8,648 nucleotides of DNA from UMGS1696 sp045643285 (GTDB taxonomy: Bacteria > Bacillota > Clostridia > Oscillospirales > CAG-272). Within the stretch, counting starts at the first letter, position 1, and every line of letters begins with the position of its first letter. The notes under the pieces are model-generated. The model saw only the letters and a program-made list of their open reading frames with translations. It had not been told where the DNA came from and searched no databases. The translations under genes and the position numbers were made by a program. The stretch lies in the NCBI GenBank assembly GCA_045643285.1, contig JAZUKN010000033.1, positions 1 through 8,648 on the forward strand. The letters are read 5' to 3'. This document shows, one piece after another, positions 6,168 through 8,648 of this stretch.

Positions 6168-6884
6168 ATGAACAACGAAGAAAAAATGACACAATTCCGA
6201 GAAAAATGTCCTCCGTTTTATATCGTCGAAAATGACGGTCAGTTTTCTCTCTGCCACTTTATATTCAGCGATGAAGCAGTGGCGTTTTGCCGAAACGCAT
6301 TTGACCGCTACTCCGAATCTGTCGGCGATCCCGTTCAGGACGAGTACAGTTGCTATACGCACGGCAGCGGATACGAATGGGAATATGCATTCCGAAAAGC
6401 GTTTGAGGACGAACCCGACCTTAAAAAAATCAGTTACGACAGCGAAGGTGACGGATTCTATTGCCAAAGCACCGACCTTGATCTGATGATTCGGCTCGGC
6501 GAGCGTTTCCATGAGATTTGCACCGATGAAAATGCTTTCTATGACCTCATCTGTAAAGCCATACCCGAAGGTGAACGCATGAGGGCGGAGGACGAGCATT
6601 TACGGCAAAGCTTCAGAGGATTTCTGCTCAACCATCCGTATGCGGATAGTATGTTAAAAACCCCACAGGGACGACTGCGTATAACTCCCGAAACGGCACA
6701 AAAACTCTTGGACGGTACGGTTGAAAAAGTGTTTGGCGAAGGTTTTTCGATGGATGCCGAAGAACTGCTCGGCATGAAGGTAGATAAAGCGAATCAGGAT
6801 ATGTTTGACGAGAACCGCTATCAGGTTGCCATTGAACCTTTTGAAGAACAGACCGAAACGGAAGGTTTCGGAATGACAATGTAA
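6168..6884 (+). CDS. Imm51-like protein
   Basis: 238 residues from ATG 6168 (up to 241 if a nearby upstream ATG is used). Residues about 64-115 read GSGYEWEYAFRKAF then LKKISYDSEGDGFYCQS and a helix, DLMIRLGERFHEIC. This resembles the Imm51 pattern (G-Y-x-W, then D-x-E-x-x-x-F near a beta turn, then a helix ending in an aromatic). Imm51 proteins are predicted immunity partners of polymorphic toxins, but related genes are common on mobile elements without any toxin, and none is seen here. The N-terminus (PFYIVENDGQFSLCHFIFSD) looks like paired strands. The second half (about 130-225) is helical and unassigned, with RLRITPETAQKLLDGTVEKVF. It ends TEGFGMTM, the shared Met-rich tail after an acidic stretch. 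The Imm51 link rests on a short pattern and is moderate. Confidence 0.72.
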   Translation: MNNEEKMTQFREKCPPFYIVENDGQFSLCHFIFSDEAVAFCRNAFDRYSESVGDPVQDEYSCYTHGSGYEWEYAFRKAFEDEPDLKKISYDSEGDGFYCQSTDLDLMIRLGERFHEICTDENAFYDLICKAIPEGERMRAEDEHLRQSFRGFLLNHPYADSMLKTPQGRLRITPETAQKLLDGTVEKVFGEGFSMDAEELLGMKVDKANQDMFDENRYQVAIEPFEEQTETEGFGMTM

Positions 6885-6885
6885 A

Positions 6886-6890
6886 GGAGG
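6886..6890 (+). promoter_or_regulatory. Strong ribosome binding site for the large ArdA-like gene
   Basis: GGAGG, within AAAGGAGG just after the TAA at 6882-6884, sits 9 bases before ATG 6900. Here the site lies outside the upstream coding region, although that gene still ends in Met-Thr-Met. Confidence 0.85.
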
Positions 6891-6899
6891 AAATCGCTT

Positions 6900-8468
6900 A
6901 TGGCATTATCCGAAAAAATGACCGTGGAAATCTCCGGCGAATATCCCATCGGCGTAAACCGATATTATGCCGAGCTTGAACTCCCGACCATCCGGACAAG
7001 GATCGAAGATGCCAAGCACCGTGCAAGATGGGATAAAGGCGATGCGGTTTACAAAGAATTCGAGATATATAACTGTGAACGCTTCCCCGAAATCGAAGAC
7101 CTGCGGCTTGATACCACCACACCCGAAGAAATGAACTACTTCGCAAGACGGCTCGCCGAACTGCCGGAGGAAGACATCCTCAAGTTTTGGGGCGTTTTCA
7201 ATTATCTTTGCAAGGAAAAGCAATTCGCAGACGAACCCGTATCTGTCAAAGACCTCATCAATATCACCTACGGTCTTGACGGTGTGATGATTGCCTCCAA
7301 TGTCGGAAACGATGAGCAACTCGGTCAGTTTGTTATTGAAAACGAACTCAATCAGGATATAAACGACATCCCCGACAACGCTCTGTATCTGCTTGACAAA
7401 GCACACATCGGAAGACTCCAAAGGAAAAACGATGGCGGCGTGTTCGAGCAGGGCAGTTATATTGTCGCCGGCGAATTTGAAATGCCCTCAGTATATGACG
7501 GAATCCATATCCCCGATGATGACGATTCCGCCGTATTCAAATTAAAGGTCGTGTCGGCGGATTATGATGAGCCGGAGGATGCGGATGCCATTGCCGAATG
7601 GATGTCGCTTCCGATTCCCATAGAAGAAGCCAACCGTTTTGTAAAAGAACTGTTCGATGCCAAATCTATTGAGGACTGCGTATTCTTCGGTTTTGAATCC
7701 GGCATTCCGCAAATTACGGACAGTGTATTTGAGGTTATGACCGATTTCGGTACACTGAACGCCATTGCCGAAAGATATCAGGCGATGAGTCCTGCCGAGC
7801 AGATCAAGTACAAGGCGATTCTCGAAGGCGAGAAAATCGACAGCATCCGTGATGCACTTCAGCTAACCGAGCATTTACACGAGTATGAGCTGTATCAGGA
7901 AAGCACCGATGCGGATTCGTTCTACAGAGATTATCTGCGTTATCACATGGATACCGGGCTTGATTCGAGGTGGCTCGGCGAAACGATACGCACACCCGAA
8001 GCCGCCGTCCTTATGAAACGGCTCGGAGCAAAACAAACCGATTACGGCATTCTTTCCGCCCGTGGCGGCAGTCTTTTCGGGATTGTTCCTTATGACGAAC
8101 CGGCAGAAAAGAAAGAACTGAAAACGCAGAGTATGACCGATGAAAAACTCGAAGTGGTCGAGGTACTCGGTCAAGCCGCCTTATTTACCGAAGGCAGAGT
8201 CACCGAACCGCTTCCCGATGGGCTGTACAAATATGACCTGCGAAGCGGTGAAAGCATTTCTTTTGCCACGGTTGAACCTCATGTAACAGTTGACCATGCC
8301 GGAACGCTCATCATGGGTGAACGGCTCGATTTCAGCGAAAAGGGATATATCGAGCTTGACGAGGATTCCTCTCCGAACTTTTCGGGAGATGAAATGTCGA
8401 TCCGAGAATTTTCGGAAGAATATGCCCGTGTGCAGACCGACACCGGACAGCAGCTTGGAGGGATGTAA
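6900..8468 (+). CDS. Large ArdA-like protein with C-terminal LPD28 domain
   Basis: 522 residues. A first ArdA-type module spans about 74-190: PEEMNYFARRLAELPEEDIL, then VSVKDLINITYGLDGVMI, then DEQLGQFVIENELNQDIN and a GVFEQGSYIV strand. A diverged second module spans about 255-390: SIEDCVFFGFES, a helix, DSIRDALQLTEHLHEYELY, then AAVLMKRLGAKQTDYGIL. The order and several phrases (E-M/L-N-Y-x-A-x-R, V/L-K-D-L-I-N-x-T, S-I-x-[DE]-C) match the ArdA-like gene at 536-1690, so they are probably paralogues. Residues about 415-510 match LPD28, a domain attached to large mobile-element polyproteins: VVEVLGQAALFTEGRV, then PDGLYKYDLR, VTVDHAGTLI and MSIREFSEE. The likely role is DNA mimicry against restriction; the LPD28 role is unknown. 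The protein is acidic, ends QQLGGM, and its Gly-Gly codons form the next gene's ribosome binding site. Confidence 0.8.
   Translation: MALSEKMTVEISGEYPIGVNRYYAELELPTIRTRIEDAKHRARWDKGDAVYKEFEIYNCERFPEIEDLRLDTTTPEEMNYFARRLAELPEEDILKFWGVFNYLCKEKQFADEPVSVKDLINITYGLDGVMIASNVGNDEQLGQFVIENELNQDINDIPDNALYLLDKAHIGRLQRKNDGGVFEQGSYIVAGEFEMPSVYDGIHIPDDDDSAVFKLKVVSADYDEPEDADAIAEWMSLPIPIEEANRFVKELFDAKSIEDCVFFGFESGIPQITDSVFEVMTDFGTLNAIAERYQAMSPAEQIKYKAILEGEKIDSIRDALQLTEHLHEYELYQESTDADSFYRDYLRYHMDTGLDSRWLGETIRTPEAAVLMKRLGAKQTDYGILSARGGSLFGIVPYDEPAEKKELKTQSMTDEKLEVVEVLGQAALFTEGRVTEPLPDGLYKYDLRSGESISFATVEPHVTVDHAGTLIMGERLDFSEKGYIELDEDSSPNFSGDEMSIREFSEEYARVQTDTGQQLGGM
8457..8461 (+). promoter_or_regulatory. Ribosome binding site inside the last Gly-Gly codons of the upstream gene
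   Basis: GGAGG, formed by GGA GGG of the L-G-G-M tail, lies 7 bases before ATG 8469. It is the third instance of this overlap in the window. Confidence 0.8.
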
Positions 8469-8648
8469 ATGGCAATCAATACCGTAACCGCCGAAACGCT
8501 CCGAGAAATGAAAGGCAAAGAAGGTATCATCTTTCAGGGCTGCGGCGGCGATCCGCAAGAATGGCTTGACGGCATTAACGACTTATTGACGCAAGCCGGC
8601 ATTCTGCAAAACGGCAGTAGGTTTCAGAATATCGAATCCTTTCGGAAC
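8469..8648 (+). CDS. Small conserved mobile-element protein, 3'-partial
   Basis: The first 60 codons of a gene running off the right edge. It starts directly after the previous TAA, with GGAGG 7 bases upstream. The N-terminus reads MAINTVTAETLREMKGKEGI, then IFQGCGGDPQEWLDGINDLL and TQAGILQNGSRF. I recall the Q-G-C-G-G-D-x-x-E-W-x-D-G-I-N pattern from small proteins next to ArdA and LPD28 genes on Clostridia elements, but cannot give a family name or function. No signal peptide or membrane segment is visible. Tight coupling to the ArdA-like gene suggests it belongs to the same functional set. Whether it carries the Met-rich tail cannot be seen. Confidence 0.75.
   Translation, partial: MAINTVTAETLREMKGKEGIIFQGCGGDPQEWLDGINDLLTQAGILQNGSRFQNIESFRN

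Noticed and set aside
6906..7421. Antisense open frame opposite the large ArdA-like gene
   Set aside because: The sense strand carries clear ArdA-type motifs here; the antisense product is an implausible Phe- and Val-rich chain with no initiation signal.
1..8648. CRISPR array, tRNA or rRNA genes, insertion sequences, rho-independent terminators
   Set aside because: No regularly spaced direct repeats, cloverleaf, transposase motif or GC hairpin plus T-run was seen on either strand.

Overview
The window is one densely packed set of genes, all on the + strand. It looks like the accessory or antirestriction region of an integrative and conjugative element (ICE) or conjugative plasmid from a Clostridia-type Gram-positive bacterium, most likely a gut Ruminococcus- or Oscillospiraceae-like host. 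The reasons are purine-rich GGAGG-type ribosome binding sites before most genes, moderate GC, and recognisable mobile-element families: ArdA antirestriction proteins, an orphan C5-cytosine DNA methyltransferase, DUF4314, an LPD28 (large polyvalent protein-associated) domain, DUF6075-like and Imm51-like proteins. The source organism is inferred; no rRNA, tRNA or integrase is present to fix it.

Layout. 3-539: 3' part of a reading frame entering from the left edge, ending in a DUF6075-like domain. 536-1690: two-module ArdA-like protein. 1692-2540: shorter ArdA-like protein fused to a second domain with an SDGWGEGFEQ signature. 2542-2883: small acidic protein. 2884-3549: DUF4314 protein. 3569-4000: tandem ribbon-helix-helix-like protein with a very acidic tail. 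4050-5159: complete C5-cytosine methyltransferase. 5165-6154: unrecognised protein. 6168-6884: Imm51-like protein. 6900-8468: large ArdA-like protein with a C-terminal LPD28 domain. 8469 to the right edge: start of another small protein. Gaps run from overlap to at most 49 bases (4001-4049), so no non-coding stretch over 300 bases exists and the whole is probably one transcript whose promoter lies left of the window.

How the genes work together (inference). ArdA proteins mimic DNA and occupy type I restriction enzymes. The methyltransferase can mask sites from cytosine-sensitive restriction. Together they would protect the element as it enters a new host. The other proteins are uncharacterised or regulatory but share the same transcript.

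The most striking signal is that eight of the ten genes with a visible stop end in a short Met-rich tail (GMSMTM, GMTM, GMGGM, TMGGM, EMSM, LGGM, GMEMK), usually after an acidic stretch, although several of the proteins are not recognisably related. Synonymous differences at Ser and Thr codons show the tail is kept at the protein level. In the GGM versions the Gly-Gly codons also form the ribosome binding site of the next gene. This looks like a common C-terminal tag, for example for export through the conjugation machinery, docking on a common partner, or controlled turnover. I know of no description of it.
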